From positions 1 to 52,961 of the IMG/VR virus record IMGVR_UViG_3300046535_001284: 52,961 bases of DNA, one strand, 5' to 3'. Position numbers and translations under genes: made by a program. Below are positions 11,884 to 20,429 of this stretch, piece after piece. Source of the DNA: a virus. Under the pieces are notes generated by a model. That model searched no databases and was not told where the DNA came from. It saw nothing but the letters and a program-made list of their open reading frames with translations. Within the stretch, counting starts at the first letter, position 1. Every line of letters begins with the position of its first letter.

Positions 11884-13170
11884 ATGAGGAAGTTCACAAT
11901 CAATCAGGCTATCACGATCGGCGCTATCGCACTGGTTGTGATGGCTGTCGTAATGGCACTCTTCGCCCCTGTGGGGACCTACCCGGCTAGGGCCGCGACT
12001 GCACTCGCCACTCCAGGAGTGCCTGATCGACTACAGAACCAGCTCGACAACTGCAAGGACATGCAAGTTCAGGCTCGAACGACTTCCGAGAAGTCGTTCG
12101 CCTCGATCTGTGTCAAGCTGGCTCAGCGGGCGATCAATGCAGCAGCGAGTGCAACTCCGACGCCTACGGCTACTTCCCCCTCACCGACTATCCCACCATC
12201 TCCAACCGAGACACCTACTCCTTCGCCGACAGTGACGGCTACTCCTACTGTCACTCCGACGCCAACTGAGACAGCTACTCCTAGCCCAACCGTAGCGCCA
12301 ACGCCGACACCAACTCCTACCCCCACACCTCCTCCGTCTGATTGTCCTGGAGCTCCGAATACTCCAGGCGGATCAGATCTGTGGAACGGTTGCTGGCCTG
12401 GACCGATGAGTACGGGCGTTCCTCCAGGGACAGTTCTGACAGTGCACAGCGGGGACGTGAACGTCTCAGTATCGGGCACAGTGATCGATGGCTGGGACAT
12501 CACGGGCCACCTGTACATCAACTCAGGTGTCGACAACGTCACGGTCAAGAACAGCAGGGTTCGCTGCAACGGTAGTGGCGAGTGCTTCCACTCCTTCAGC
12601 GACGGAAGCATGACGGTCACAAGGGTCGACATCGGACCAAACAGTCTCAACACGACCAACCCTGGCATTGCGATCATGGATGGCGCAGGAACTAGCGCTT
12701 CTCCAAGTCGTCACATCTACGGTGGCGTCCAGATCCAAAACGTTGGCGACGGCATTCGCTGTGATGGCGGCTTCACGTTCACGAATTCGTATGTGCACAA
12801 CCTCGGGTTCGGCGGCGGAGTTCACAGCGATTCGTGTCAGGCAACAAACAACGGCAACATGCTGTTCAAGCACAACTGGATGGAAGGTGGCAACACTAGC
12901 GTCTTCCTGATCCAGAGCAATCCGGCGAACATCACGATCACCATGAGTTGGCTCGGGTGCATCAAGGATGTGAACACTGGAGAACAAACGTCCTACATTA
13001 CCAACGTAGGACCATCAGTTCCGCAGAACGGTGTGATCGTGAGCAACAACGAGATGAAGATCGACAAGTGTCAGTCAGGTGTTGACGGGTCCAGCTCGGT
13101 CTACATCTGGAGTACGACGAACTGGTTCGGGAACGTGCTCCCGGATGGTACAGCAATCTCTCACCCGTAG
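11884..13170 (+). CDS. membrane-anchored/secreted beta-helix protein with Thr-Pro stalk
   Basis: It is a 428-aa protein. Residues 9-30 are a signal or anchor helix (ITIGAIALVVMAVVMALF). Residues 85-155 are a low-complexity stalk of Thr, Pro and Ser. Residues 155-428 look like a right-handed parallel beta-helix: repeated short V-x-V strands and Asn/Gly turns (DNVTVKNSRV, GGVQIQNVGDGI, NMLFKHNWMEG), with paired Cys. The fold is that of pectate-lyase-like polysaccharide-binding or -cleaving proteins. It lies in the early operon, not the tail operon, so it may work at the host surface (for example to block superinfection). Catalytic residues cannot be assigned. Confidence 0.75.
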   Translation: MRKFTINQAITIGAIALVVMAVVMALFAPVGTYPARAATALATPGVPDRLQNQLDNCKDMQVQARTTSEKSFASICVKLAQRAINAAASATPTPTATSPSPTIPPSPTETPTPSPTVTATPTVTPTPTETATPSPTVAPTPTPTPTPTPPPSDCPGAPNTPGGSDLWNGCWPGPMSTGVPPGTVLTVHSGDVNVSVSGTVIDGWDITGHLYINSGVDNVTVKNSRVRCNGSGECFHSFSDGSMTVTRVDIGPNSLNTTNPGIAIMDGAGTSASPSRHIYGGVQIQNVGDGIRCDGGFTFTNSYVHNLGFGGGVHSDSCQATNNGNMLFKHNWMEGGNTSVFLIQSNPANITITMSWLGCIKDVNTGEQTSYITNVGPSVPQNGVIVSNNEMKIDKCQSGVDGSSSVYIWSTTNWFGNVLPDGTAISHP

Positions 13171-13178
13171 GAGGGTAC

Positions 13179-13481
13179 GTGCAATACGTCGTCGTTGAAT
13201 TTGACGATGATGCTGAGGCCGGAGCTTTCGCTGCTACACTTGGCGAAGGCTCCGACGCCTCGGTACGAATCGTCGGTCTGTACAAGAAGCCGTCAAAGTT
13301 CTGTGAGTGCGCCGCTCCTAGTGAGAAGAGCGTTATGGGAACGAAGTACGGCTGGTGGGTCTGCAAGGTATGCTTCAGGCCACAGAAGGGTGTTTGGCAA
13401 GTTCCCCGCAACCTGCTTCGAGAGGGCGAACAACCAGGCAAGAGGCAGTACATGTTCAGTTCAGTGGAGCCTCGACTATGA
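13179..13481 (+). CDS. zinc-ribbon-like protein
   Basis: It is a 100-aa protein from GTG 13179 behind GGAGGG. It begins with a strand-helix unit (QYVVVEFDDDAEAGAF), followed by a zinc-ribbon-like part with FCEC and WVCKVC pairs at about residues 42-70. No named family. The next gene overlaps by 4 bases. Confidence 0.65.
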   Translation: MQYVVVEFDDDAEAGAFAATLGEGSDASVRIVGLYKKPSKFCECAAPSEKSVMGTKYGWWVCKVCFRPQKGVWQVPRNLLREGEQPGKRQYMFSSVEPRL

Positions 13482-13855
13482 GCACGCAAGAGTCGCTGGA
13501 CGCGGCGATCGAAGCGGCGGCGAGAGCGTGGGCCGAATACGTGGTGCTCGGCGAGTTCGGAACCGACCCCGACGAAGACGACCGGCGGAACGTGGCCGAA
13601 GCGACTCGGCACGCCGCCCCCGGATTCCAGGCCGCCGTCCGCGCTGCCGCACCCCTCATCCCGGTGAGCGCGCAGCAATGCGCCGACATCGAACGGGACG
13701 CACTGCTACGGGCGGCGGACGAGATCGGTCAACTCATCGCTGGTGTACGTACTCGACCCCGCCTATGGGACGACGGTTATCGCCATGGTATCACCGCAGC
13801 TGAGCAGATCGTTCGCGCCCGGGCTGCGTCCGTGGGCACCGAGGAGGGGCGATGA
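13478..13855 (+). CDS. helical protein with GC-rich codon use
   Basis: It is a 125-aa protein from ATG 13478 (ATGA overlap with the gene before). It is Ala/Arg/Asp-rich and mostly helical, with a GC-rich codon choice clearly above that of its neighbours (many GCG, CGG, GCC). This suggests recent acquisition from a high-GC actinobacterium or phage. Helical proteins of this type are common in actinophages and have no assigned function. The next gene again overlaps by 4 bases. Confidence 0.65.
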   Translation: MSTQESLDAAIEAAARAWAEYVVLGEFGTDPDEDDRRNVAEATRHAAPGFQAAVRAAAPLIPVSAQQCADIERDALLRAADEIGQLIAGVRTRPRLWDDGYRHGITAAEQIVRARAASVGTEEGR

Positions 13856-13962
13856 TCCACTTCGTCTGGTATCTCCTCTGGGGAGCTCTCGGCGGAATCC
13901 TGTTCCTGCTCGGAGCGCACATATGGGTGCACCGCAACCACGATTGGCATGGTCACTCATAA
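13852..13962 (+). CDS. single-helix small membrane protein
   Basis: It is a 36-aa protein from ATG 13852 behind GAGGAGGGG. FVWYLLWGALGGILFLLGAH is one membrane helix, followed by a His/basic tail (HRNHDWHGHS). The 4-base overlap with the previous stop shows coupling. No family recognised. Confidence 0.55.
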   Translation: MIHFVWYLLWGALGGILFLLGAHIWVHRNHDWHGHS

Positions 13963-13980
13963 CCATCAATGCCCGCTAGA

Positions 13981-14020
13981 CTGCAAGACACCCACAGGCC
14001 GCAACAGATTGGTTGGCGAC
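13981..14020 (+). promoter_or_regulatory. CCCACAGG-type conserved element
   Basis: TGCAAGACACCCACAGGCCG is followed by CAACAGATTGGTTGGCGAC and directly by the next ATG. The core matches 5011 and 46280 (CCCACAGG-CGCAA-N-GGCGA). It has GCC/GGC pairing. A role in translation of the next gene is possible. Confidence 0.45.
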
Positions 14021-14215
14021 ATGAAAACAGTGTCTCGTAGAGCCCAAGCTGGCTCAAGGCGCAACAAGAAGCACAAGAAGGTTGGATCGTTCAAGACCGA
14101 CGGTCGCAACTCAAGTCCGAAGCACTACGTAAGTACGGTACCGACTACATTCAGCCACCCGATGGAGGCGTTCGTAGGAGTTGTGAGGAGTCCGGTACGT
14201 AATGATACGAAGTAG
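14021..14215 (+). CDS. basic small protein, frame possibly shifted
   Basis: It is a 64-aa protein from ATG 14021. The first 25 residues are very basic (SRRAQAGSRRNKKHKKVG). From about 14075 another frame reads like better protein (QDRRSQLKSEALRKYGTDYI) up to TAA at 14196-14201, but it has no start. A natural frameshift, a sequencing indel in the AAGAAGCACAAGAAGG tract, or a decayed gene would each explain this. Confidence 0.4.
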   Translation: MKTVSRRAQAGSRRNKKHKKVGSFKTDGRNSSPKHYVSTVPTTFSHPMEAFVGVVRSPVRNDTK

Positions 14216-14420
14216 AATTATCGTCAGTGACAACTACGACCTGCTGCTCCTAGCACAAGACACCAACGATGGTGACCAGCAGTTCTGGAGGTTCGTTACC
14301 AACAAGAACCGTATCCTTCTCGAAGCTACTAGTCGAGAAGGGCTCAAGGAACAGGTTGAAGGACTCCTACACGATCTCGAGACTGTCCAATCGCTGATTG
14401 ACAGCGTAGACTTTCCCTAA
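14202..14420 (+). CDS. small protein of unknown function
   Basis: It is a 72-aa protein from ATG 14202 with GAGG upstream. Two beta strands (RIIVSDNYDLLLLAQD and QQFWRFVTNKNRILLEAT) are followed by a C-terminal helix. No motif recognised. It ends 10 bases before the next promoter. Confidence 0.6.
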   Translation: MIRSRIIVSDNYDLLLLAQDTNDGDQQFWRFVTNKNRILLEATSREGLKEQVEGLLHDLETVQSLIDSVDFP

Positions 14421-14429
14421 TAGACCCTC

Positions 14430-14460
14430 TTGTAGTCAAACGGAGTCTCACTGGTATAAT
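14430..14460 (+). promoter_or_regulatory. early promoter, TTGTAG-19-TATAAT
   Basis: TTGTAGTCAAACG starts at 14430 and the -10 TATAAT is at 14455-14460. It drives the recombination/replication/que operon. Confidence 0.75.
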
Positions 14461-14477
14461 TAGGTAGGGAGGGTAAA

Positions 14478-15800
14478 TTGAATGTTGACGAGTATATCGT
14501 AGCCAAACTTACACATGCAATCCACACCAGTGAGCGTCGCAGCTTCAGAGCCTGCCGTCGTAGATGGAACTGGCTGTTCACAGACCACCTCTACCCAACT
14601 GTGACAGCAAAGCCTCTCGAGTTTGGCTCCGCCTTCCATAAGGGTATGGAGGCGTGGTATGAGCCGACGACGTGGGGTAAGGATCCCGAGACACGACAGG
14701 CGCTAGCGACCCTAGCGTTCGTAAACACCTGCAACGAACAGAAGGCGAACTACGTCAGACTGAACGACGGTAACATCGATCGAACCGTCGAGGAGGACTT
14801 CGCAGAGCGGCTCGATCTTGGTCGTGGCATGATCAAGTATCACTGCGAGAACGTCTCACCTCTGCTTGACACAGGGTTCACACCTGTTGCAGTAGAGATC
14901 GACTTCGAAGTTCCTGTCAGAGCTGATGGCACAGGATCTCAGCTCTGGTGCAAGTGTGATAACTGCTTTACCATGTGGCGTAACAGTCCACACGGCGAGA
15001 ACGAGTACAAATCTTGGCAGGTATCAATGTATGCCAAGAGCGACACCATACGTGAACGCTTCCATGTGATGTCTATATCCGGTCGCGAGCTGGTGTACCG
15101 ATCAGATCAGTGGAAGGGACTACCCGTCACATTCGGCGGCCGCATCGACATGTTGGCTGCTGACGAGTACGGTCGGTACTGGGTGTTCGACTGGAAAACA
15201 GCAGCTAGACTGTCAGGTCAGGAAGAGCAGGATAGTCCTGACGACTACATCCTCCTCGATGACCAGATCACCGGCTACGTTTGGGCCCTGTGGGTTCTTG
15301 GAATGGATGTAGCCGGCTTCGTGTACCATGAGATGAAGAAGGCGTTCCCGATAGAGCCTGAACCGAACAAGGTACGGCGTAAGGGTTGCCTGTTCTCCGT
15401 CAACAAGCAGCAGGACACTTCGTACGAGATTTACTTGCAGACCATCATGGAGAACGATCCCTCTGGTCATGCTTCTGGCGCGTACGATGAGTTCCTTGAG
15501 TTCCTCAAGGAACATGCACCTCGGTACTGGACTCGCAAGCAGGTGCATCGGAATGAGACCGAGCTCATAAACGCGGGACGAAATCTCTACCTCGAAGCCC
15601 TCGACATGACTGACAACGAACTACGAATCTACCCTTCACCAGGTAGATTCGGATGCACAACGTGTGCCTACCGCCAGCCGTGTCTCGGGATGAATCGAGG
15701 CGAGGACGTAGAGTACATGCTCGTAACGAACTACGAGACACGACCACATCGATACTGGGAACGAGTAGCCTCAAATACTGACTCAAAGGGCGGAATGTAG
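14478..15800 (+). CDS. PD-(D/E)XK nuclease, Cas4/RecB-like, with Fe-S Cys cluster
   Basis: It is a 440-aa protein from TTG 14478 behind GGGAGGG; the nearby ATG is out of frame. HTSERRSFRACRRRW then GSAFHKGMEAWYEP are the entry motifs of this family. The active site is VFDWKTA (about residue 238) with an acidic residue upstream (RIDML). CTTCAYRQPC near residue 400 plus Cys near 27 would bind a 4Fe-4S cluster as in Cas4/AddB. It is expected to cut or resect DNA ends. It overlaps the next gene by 1 base and probably works with the Sak4-like ATPase in recombination. Confidence 0.88.
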   Translation: MNVDEYIVAKLTHAIHTSERRSFRACRRRWNWLFTDHLYPTVTAKPLEFGSAFHKGMEAWYEPTTWGKDPETRQALATLAFVNTCNEQKANYVRLNDGNIDRTVEEDFAERLDLGRGMIKYHCENVSPLLDTGFTPVAVEIDFEVPVRADGTGSQLWCKCDNCFTMWRNSPHGENEYKSWQVSMYAKSDTIRERFHVMSISGRELVYRSDQWKGLPVTFGGRIDMLAADEYGRYWVFDWKTAARLSGQEEQDSPDDYILLDDQITGYVWALWVLGMDVAGFVYHEMKKAFPIEPEPNKVRRKGCLFSVNKQQDTSYEIYLQTIMENDPSGHASGAYDEFLEFLKEHAPRYWTRKQVHRNETELINAGRNLYLEALDMTDNELRIYPSPGRFGCTTCAYRQPCLGMNRGEDVEYMLVTNYETRPHRYWERVASNTDSKGGM

Positions 15801-16594
15801 TGTCAATTATCACATCACTCACACCATCTACCATCGGCGGACTGCAAATCGAAAAGGTCGAAGAGCGTTCGCCCAACTTCAACCTGATGATCTACGGCAG
15901 GTCAGGTGTCGGGAAGACGTACCTTGCCGCTACCGCGATAGCTGTCCAGGAGATGAGGCGCGTCTTGTTCATCGACGTCGAAGGTGGCACAATGACCCTT
16001 CGAAAGACGATGTCAGACGTCGAGCTCGTTCGTGTGACCACCTGGAAGAGCGTACAGGACGTCTACAACGAGCTCTGTGCAGGTGGTCATGGATTCAACA
16101 CGGTCATCCTCGACAGCCTGACCGAGATCCAGAAGTTCAACATGTCGCAGATCATGCAGAACCTTGTCGACTCAGGCAAGGAGCAAGATGCTGATGTACC
16201 CTCTCTACGCGAGTGGGGAAAGAACCTCGAGCAGACGCGTCGCTTCGTTCGCGCGTTCCGCGACTTGCCCGTGAATGTCATCTTCACGGCGCTTGAGCGC
16301 GAGGACAAGGACCGGATGGGGCGACCCATCAGACTTCCATCCCTCAGTGGGAAGATGGCCCAGGAGGTAGCAGCATTCCTGGACATCGTCCTGTACTACG
16401 CTGTCAAGGAGGTAGACGGAGAACAAGTTCGAGTACTACAGTCGGCGGCAACCGAGTCGACCGTCGCCAAGGACAGATCTGGCATGCTCCCGCCAGCAAT
16501 GGTCAACCCTGACATGGCGACGCTGTACGACCTCATCGTTCGACAAACAGCAAAGAAGTCCGAAACAGACCTCGATCTCAGTGATCTGAACTGA
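15800..16594 (+). CDS. Sak4-like RecA-fold ATPase
   Basis: It is a 264-aa protein with Walker A GRSGVGKT (33-40), Walker B NTVILDSLTE (about 97-106) and a central VNVIFTALERED. This is the RecA-like core typical of phage AAA_24/Sak4 proteins. These are single-strand annealing or recombination ATPases usually encoded beside a single-strand-binding protein and a nuclease, as here. The start is set by the 1-base overlap with the nuclease stop. Confidence 0.85.
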   Translation: MSIITSLTPSTIGGLQIEKVEERSPNFNLMIYGRSGVGKTYLAATAIAVQEMRRVLFIDVEGGTMTLRKTMSDVELVRVTTWKSVQDVYNELCAGGHGFNTVILDSLTEIQKFNMSQIMQNLVDSGKEQDADVPSLREWGKNLEQTRRFVRAFRDLPVNVIFTALEREDKDRMGRPIRLPSLSGKMAQEVAAFLDIVLYYAVKEVDGEQVRVLQSAATESTVAKDRSGMLPPAMVNPDMATLYDLIVRQTAKKSETDLDLSDLN

Positions 16595-16605
16595 AAGGCT
16601 TAACC

Positions 16606-17124
16606 GTGTCTGGAATCTACGTCAACTTCTCCGACGACGAAGCTGCGAGTGAATCAAGGGACGTCGAACCACTACCATCGGGCAAGTACCTCTGCGTCGT
16701 CGACGACTGCCAACTGGCTGAGTGCGGTCCGGAGAGCAACAACCCCGGCAAGCCGTACTACAAGTTCCAGTTCAAGGTCGTCGAAGACAAGCGAGGCGGC
16801 GTCTACGCTGGTCGCTACTGCTGGGCCAACGCGATGCTCTTCTCTCCGGCGCTGTTCACCATCACGCACATCATGAAGGCCTGCGGCCTCACGGTGACTG
16901 CAGGTCGGATGATGGTCCCCGAGGCGGACTTCTTCGTCGGGAAGATCATGGTGGTCGGCGGTATCCTGATGGGTGAGTCGACCGACAAGAGGGACCCGTC
17001 CAAGAAGTACCCGCCGAAGTTCGAGCCCAAGTCCTACTTCGCGCAGGCACAGTGGTCACAGGTCGGTGCTCCCGCTGCGACCGGTAAGGCTACCGCGAAG
17101 GGTGCGACGTCACTGCTGTCGTAG
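16606..17124 (+). CDS. DUF669-type single-strand-binding-like protein
   Basis: It is a 172-aa protein from GTG 16606. The core (PLPSGKYLCVVDDCQL, PYYKFQFKVVED, GRYCWANAML) matches the DUF669 pattern found beside Sak/Sak4 proteins in phages. An OB-like single-strand-binding role has been proposed for it. The C-terminal tail is Ala/Lys-rich and flexible. An 8-bp inverted repeat ACGTCACT/AGTGACGT overlaps the stop codon. Confidence 0.8.
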   Translation: MSGIYVNFSDDEAASESRDVEPLPSGKYLCVVDDCQLAECGPESNNPGKPYYKFQFKVVEDKRGGVYAGRYCWANAMLFSPALFTITHIMKACGLTVTAGRMMVPEADFFVGKIMVVGGILMGESTDKRDPSKKYPPKFEPKSYFAQAQWSQVGAPAATGKATAKGATSLLS

Positions 17125-17137
17125 TGACGTAGAAGGC

Positions 17138-17272
17138 GAACCCTAGAGCTGACGAGGTTACGAACGTGCGTGCTGCGGATTGGGTGTTGCAACTAATAGC
17201 ACCTGGCCCGACTCACTCGACGGAGTGACGAGCGCACTACTAGTGCTCAGTAGAGGTTCAGCTCTAGGGTTC
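17138..17272 (+). ncRNA. 135-nt multibranched structured RNA
   Basis: A perfect 15-bp helix GAACCCTAGAGCTGA (17138-17152) / TCAGCTCTAGGGTTC (17258-17272) closes about 105 nt. Internal hairpins are GGTG/CACC (about 17189-17213), CACTC-GACG-GAGTG (about 17217-17230) and GCACT-ACT-AGTGC (about 17234-17246). It lies between the single-strand-binding-like and primase genes. It could be a stable RNA, a riboswitch-like leader or an anti-terminator structure. No family recognised. Confidence 0.65.
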
Positions 17273-17297
17273 TTCTATTCTGTAGGCGGGAGGTGAG

Positions 17298-19520
17298 ATG
17301 ACATTACCAACAGATCCTGCCGAATTGGAGCGTAAGCGAAGCACATTCTTCCGTGCGCTATTCGGACCCTCAGAGGGCTTCATCAACATAGCGATGCGTC
17401 TAGAGGGTAAGTGGATTGAACATACTTACCACTACCCTTCTGAACTGCCTAGCATGTTGACTGTTATCCAGGAGAACTATAGACGAGGCAGTATATGGTT
17501 CTGCCCGCAGTTCCTGAAGAGCAAGACGATACCAGCAGGACAACGCAGTACAAGATACAAGGAGAACGTACAATCGTGTCCTGTAGCTTGGGCTGACCTT
17601 GACAAGTGTAATCCGGAACTCTGTATCGTTCCTCCTTCATTCACAGTTGAATCTTCACCAGGACGTTGGCAAGCGTACTGGTCGTTCAGAGACCCAATCG
17701 ATCCAGAAGAAGCTGAGCAGGTCTGCAGGAACATCGCATACCACCATGTGCCTGATGGGGCAGACAAGACTGGCTGGGATCTAACTCAGCTTCTACGTGT
17801 ACCGTACACACTCAACTTCAAGTACGACGAACTTCCACCAGTAGCTGTACGACATGCATCTCGCACGATGTACTCAGTTGACGACTTCAAGCCGTATATG
17901 GAGTCGCGACGTAGTGCTAAGCTGCAGACGTACGATCCAATGCCTGAGGTTCTACCAACTGAAGCGCCTCTCGACCTCATGCAAAGGTATCGTCGATCAC
18001 TCAACCCTATATCATTTAGCCTCTTCAGTGTTGTTCCTTCAGACGGAGCTGAGTCTGACTGGAGTAAGGTACTATGGCAACTAATCATGCTCCTCTACGA
18101 AGCTGGACTGAGTAGAGAAGAGGTGTTCGTAGTTGCCCGCGAAGCTGCCTGCAACAAGTATAAGCGGGACGGCAAGCATCCTAGGTTGCTATGGGAAGAG
18201 GTCTGTAGAGGTCAGACACACACAGAGGAGAAGTTCAACACACTTGTACCTCGCAAGGAGAATCGACAGGCGCTCATAAGCGACTCTGAGCTAGCCTCTG
18301 TTGAGGGTATGGATACGTACATCGAGCGGTACGTCAGATGGGCTTCCGGTCTTGGCGATGCGGCGCCACAGTATCATCACGCAGCGGCTTTCATGTCACT
18401 GAGTGCTGTCCTAGCTGGTGCGATTCGTCTTCCGACCTCGTTCGGTACTATCGTACCCAATATGTGGTTCATGATTCTGGCTGATACGACACTGACACGA
18501 AAGTCGACAGCTATGGATCTCGGAATGGACTTAGTGGATGAAGTCGACTCAGATGTCCTCCTAGCCACAGACGGCTCACTCGAAGGGTTACTCACTGCGA
18601 TAGAGGCAAGACCCGGACGACCTGCCGTCTTCCTTCGGGATGAGTTCAGTGGCTTGCTAGAGTCGATGCAGAAGAAGGACTACTATGCAGGAATGGCTGA
18701 GACTCTAACCAAGCTGTACGACTGCAAGACAATGAAACGAGTTCTACGAAAGGAAACTATCACTGTAAGAGACCCGTGCCTACTCATCTTCGCAGGAGGA
18801 ATCAAGAACCGAGTTCAATCGCTCTTGACACTGGAGCACGTATCATCAGGCTTCATTCCACGTTTTGTGTTCGTAACTGCTGAATCAGACGTGACAAGGC
18901 TAAAACCTCTCGGACCTCCGACGGTTCTCAACACAGATGTCCGAAGCAAGCTCGTCGAAGAGCTTCAGGAGCTACGCGAGCGATACGTCCACGAGCAAGT
19001 CGTAACTCGACGAGGTGCAACGGTCGGCATACAGACAGAAAAGGTGCAGGCAAGTCTAACCGAGACAGCATGGCTTCGGTACAATCAGTTCGAAACAACG
19101 ATGCTGTACGCAGGTATCAACTCGAATCAGCCAGACGTAATGACGCCTGTATACGACCGTCTTGCCAAGTCAGTACTCAAAGCTGCGGTTCTGATTGCAG
19201 CCTCGAGACAGATCAACGGTCACGTAGTAGTTGACCTAGACGACATGCTTCTCGCCTTGAAGTATGCAACGGAGTGGCGAGAGTACACACTCGAAGTCAT
19301 CGAGGGCATAGGTAGAACTGGTAGTGAAGCTATGCTACTCAGGATCTACAGGACGATCAAACAGCACCCCGGCGTAGCAAGATCACGCCTTATGCAATGG
19401 TATCATTTGGGTGCACGTGAAGCCGAGATCACCTTCTCCACCCTCGAGCAGCGCGGTTTGATAACCGGAGTACGAATGGGTAAGACAACACTGTACACAG
19501 CAATAGGAGGGGATGCATGA
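17298..19520 (+). CDS. primase-helicase: PrimPol-like plus DUF3987 ATPase
   Basis: It is a 740-aa protein from ATG 17298 behind GGGAGGTG. Residues 80-180 fit an AEP/PrimPol core: WADLDKC gives the metal aspartates, followed by SSPGRWQAYW and LLRVPYTLNFK. Residues 345-560 are the DUF3987 ATPase with Walker A ADTTLTRKST and Walker B PAVFLRDEFSG. The last 60 residues are a winged helix (RIYRTIKQHPGVARSRLMQW). Such proteins prime and unwind at phage origins. It overlaps queC by 4 bases. Confidence 0.87.
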   Translation: MTLPTDPAELERKRSTFFRALFGPSEGFINIAMRLEGKWIEHTYHYPSELPSMLTVIQENYRRGSIWFCPQFLKSKTIPAGQRSTRYKENVQSCPVAWADLDKCNPELCIVPPSFTVESSPGRWQAYWSFRDPIDPEEAEQVCRNIAYHHVPDGADKTGWDLTQLLRVPYTLNFKYDELPPVAVRHASRTMYSVDDFKPYMESRRSAKLQTYDPMPEVLPTEAPLDLMQRYRRSLNPISFSLFSVVPSDGAESDWSKVLWQLIMLLYEAGLSREEVFVVAREAACNKYKRDGKHPRLLWEEVCRGQTHTEEKFNTLVPRKENRQALISDSELASVEGMDTYIERYVRWASGLGDAAPQYHHAAAFMSLSAVLAGAIRLPTSFGTIVPNMWFMILADTTLTRKSTAMDLGMDLVDEVDSDVLLATDGSLEGLLTAIEARPGRPAVFLRDEFSGLLESMQKKDYYAGMAETLTKLYDCKTMKRVLRKETITVRDPCLLIFAGGIKNRVQSLLTLEHVSSGFIPRFVFVTAESDVTRLKPLGPPTVLNTDVRSKLVEELQELRERYVHEQVVTRRGATVGIQTEKVQASLTETAWLRYNQFETTMLYAGINSNQPDVMTPVYDRLAKSVLKAAVLIAASRQINGHVVVDLDDMLLALKYATEWREYTLEVIEGIGRTGSEAMLLRIYRTIKQHPGVARSRLMQWYHLGAREAEITFSTLEQRGLITGVRMGKTTLYTAIGGDA

Positions 19521-20419
19521 ACAAACATGCGATTGCTATCGTGAGTGGCGGCCTAGACAGCATCACGATGGTTGCCGAGCTGCAGTATGAAGGCTGGCAA
19601 GTCGACATGCTGTCATTCAACTACGGACAGCGCCACAAGCACGAACTGATATACGCAATGCGGGCAGCGAAGGAAATGGATTGTCGACACGACATCGTCG
19701 ATGTCTCCAGCCTGAGCAGACTGCTCGACAACTCAGCACTGACATCTGGCGGCGGAGCACCTTCAGGCACAGCATTCCCGAAGAACCCTGATATCGAGGT
19801 TCCAGAGGGTCACTACGCCGAAGAGACGATGAAGGCAACCGTCGTTCCCAATCGGAACATGATCATGCTATCCATCGCCTGTGGGGTTGCTGTCAACAGG
19901 CGCGCGAACACTGTCGCTATCGGAGTCCACTCCGGCGACCACTTCATCTACCCTGACTGCAGACCGAAGTTCATCTTCGCAGCGGGCGTAGCTATGCTCG
20001 AAGGTAATGAAGGCCTTCACAACTTCTGGATTCCCGATCCAGACCCGGCACTCATGGCTGCTGGCCTAGCCGAAGGAGCTACTAGGCCTATCATAACGCC
20101 GTGGCTCTTCGTGTCGAAGGCTGACATCGCATTCCGGGCGCTCGAGCTCGGTGTGGTCCTCCATCACACATACTCCTGCTATAAGGGAGGTCCGACCCAC
20201 TGTGGACGATGCGGAACGTGTGTCGAGCGGCTCGAGGCCATCGACGTCGCTCTGAAGAGGTTTGCAGTGGAATATGCCGATGATCCTGAGCGTGTAGCAC
20301 GAGCTACTGATCTCACTTCGTACGACGACTGGGAGTACTGGCGTACAGTAGTCCACACCGAGTCCGACAGCGACGAAGATGGTAATCCAATGATCGACGA
20401 CCACTCCGAGATGTACTAG
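19517..20419 (+). CDS. queC: 7-cyano-7-deazaguanine (preQ0) synthase QueC
   Basis: It is a 300-aa protein from ATG 19517. The PP-loop ATP pyrophosphatase motif SGGLDS lies at residues 10-15. The C-terminal zinc site is YSCYKGGPTHCGRCGTC with four Cys. QueC converts 7-carboxy-7-deazaguanine to preQ0 using ATP and ammonia. It is longer than bacterial QueC (about 230 aa) through an insert near residue 85 and an acidic tail. No amidotransferase domain is fused, so the product should remain preQ0, not G+. Confidence 0.93.
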   Translation: MNKHAIAIVSGGLDSITMVAELQYEGWQVDMLSFNYGQRHKHELIYAMRAAKEMDCRHDIVDVSSLSRLLDNSALTSGGGAPSGTAFPKNPDIEVPEGHYAEETMKATVVPNRNMIMLSIACGVAVNRRANTVAIGVHSGDHFIYPDCRPKFIFAAGVAMLEGNEGLHNFWIPDPDPALMAAGLAEGATRPIITPWLFVSKADIAFRALELGVVLHHTYSCYKGGPTHCGRCGTCVERLEAIDVALKRFAVEYADDPERVARATDLTSYDDWEYWRTVVHTESDSDEDGNPMIDDHSEMY

Positions 20420-20429
20420 GAAGGCTGAC

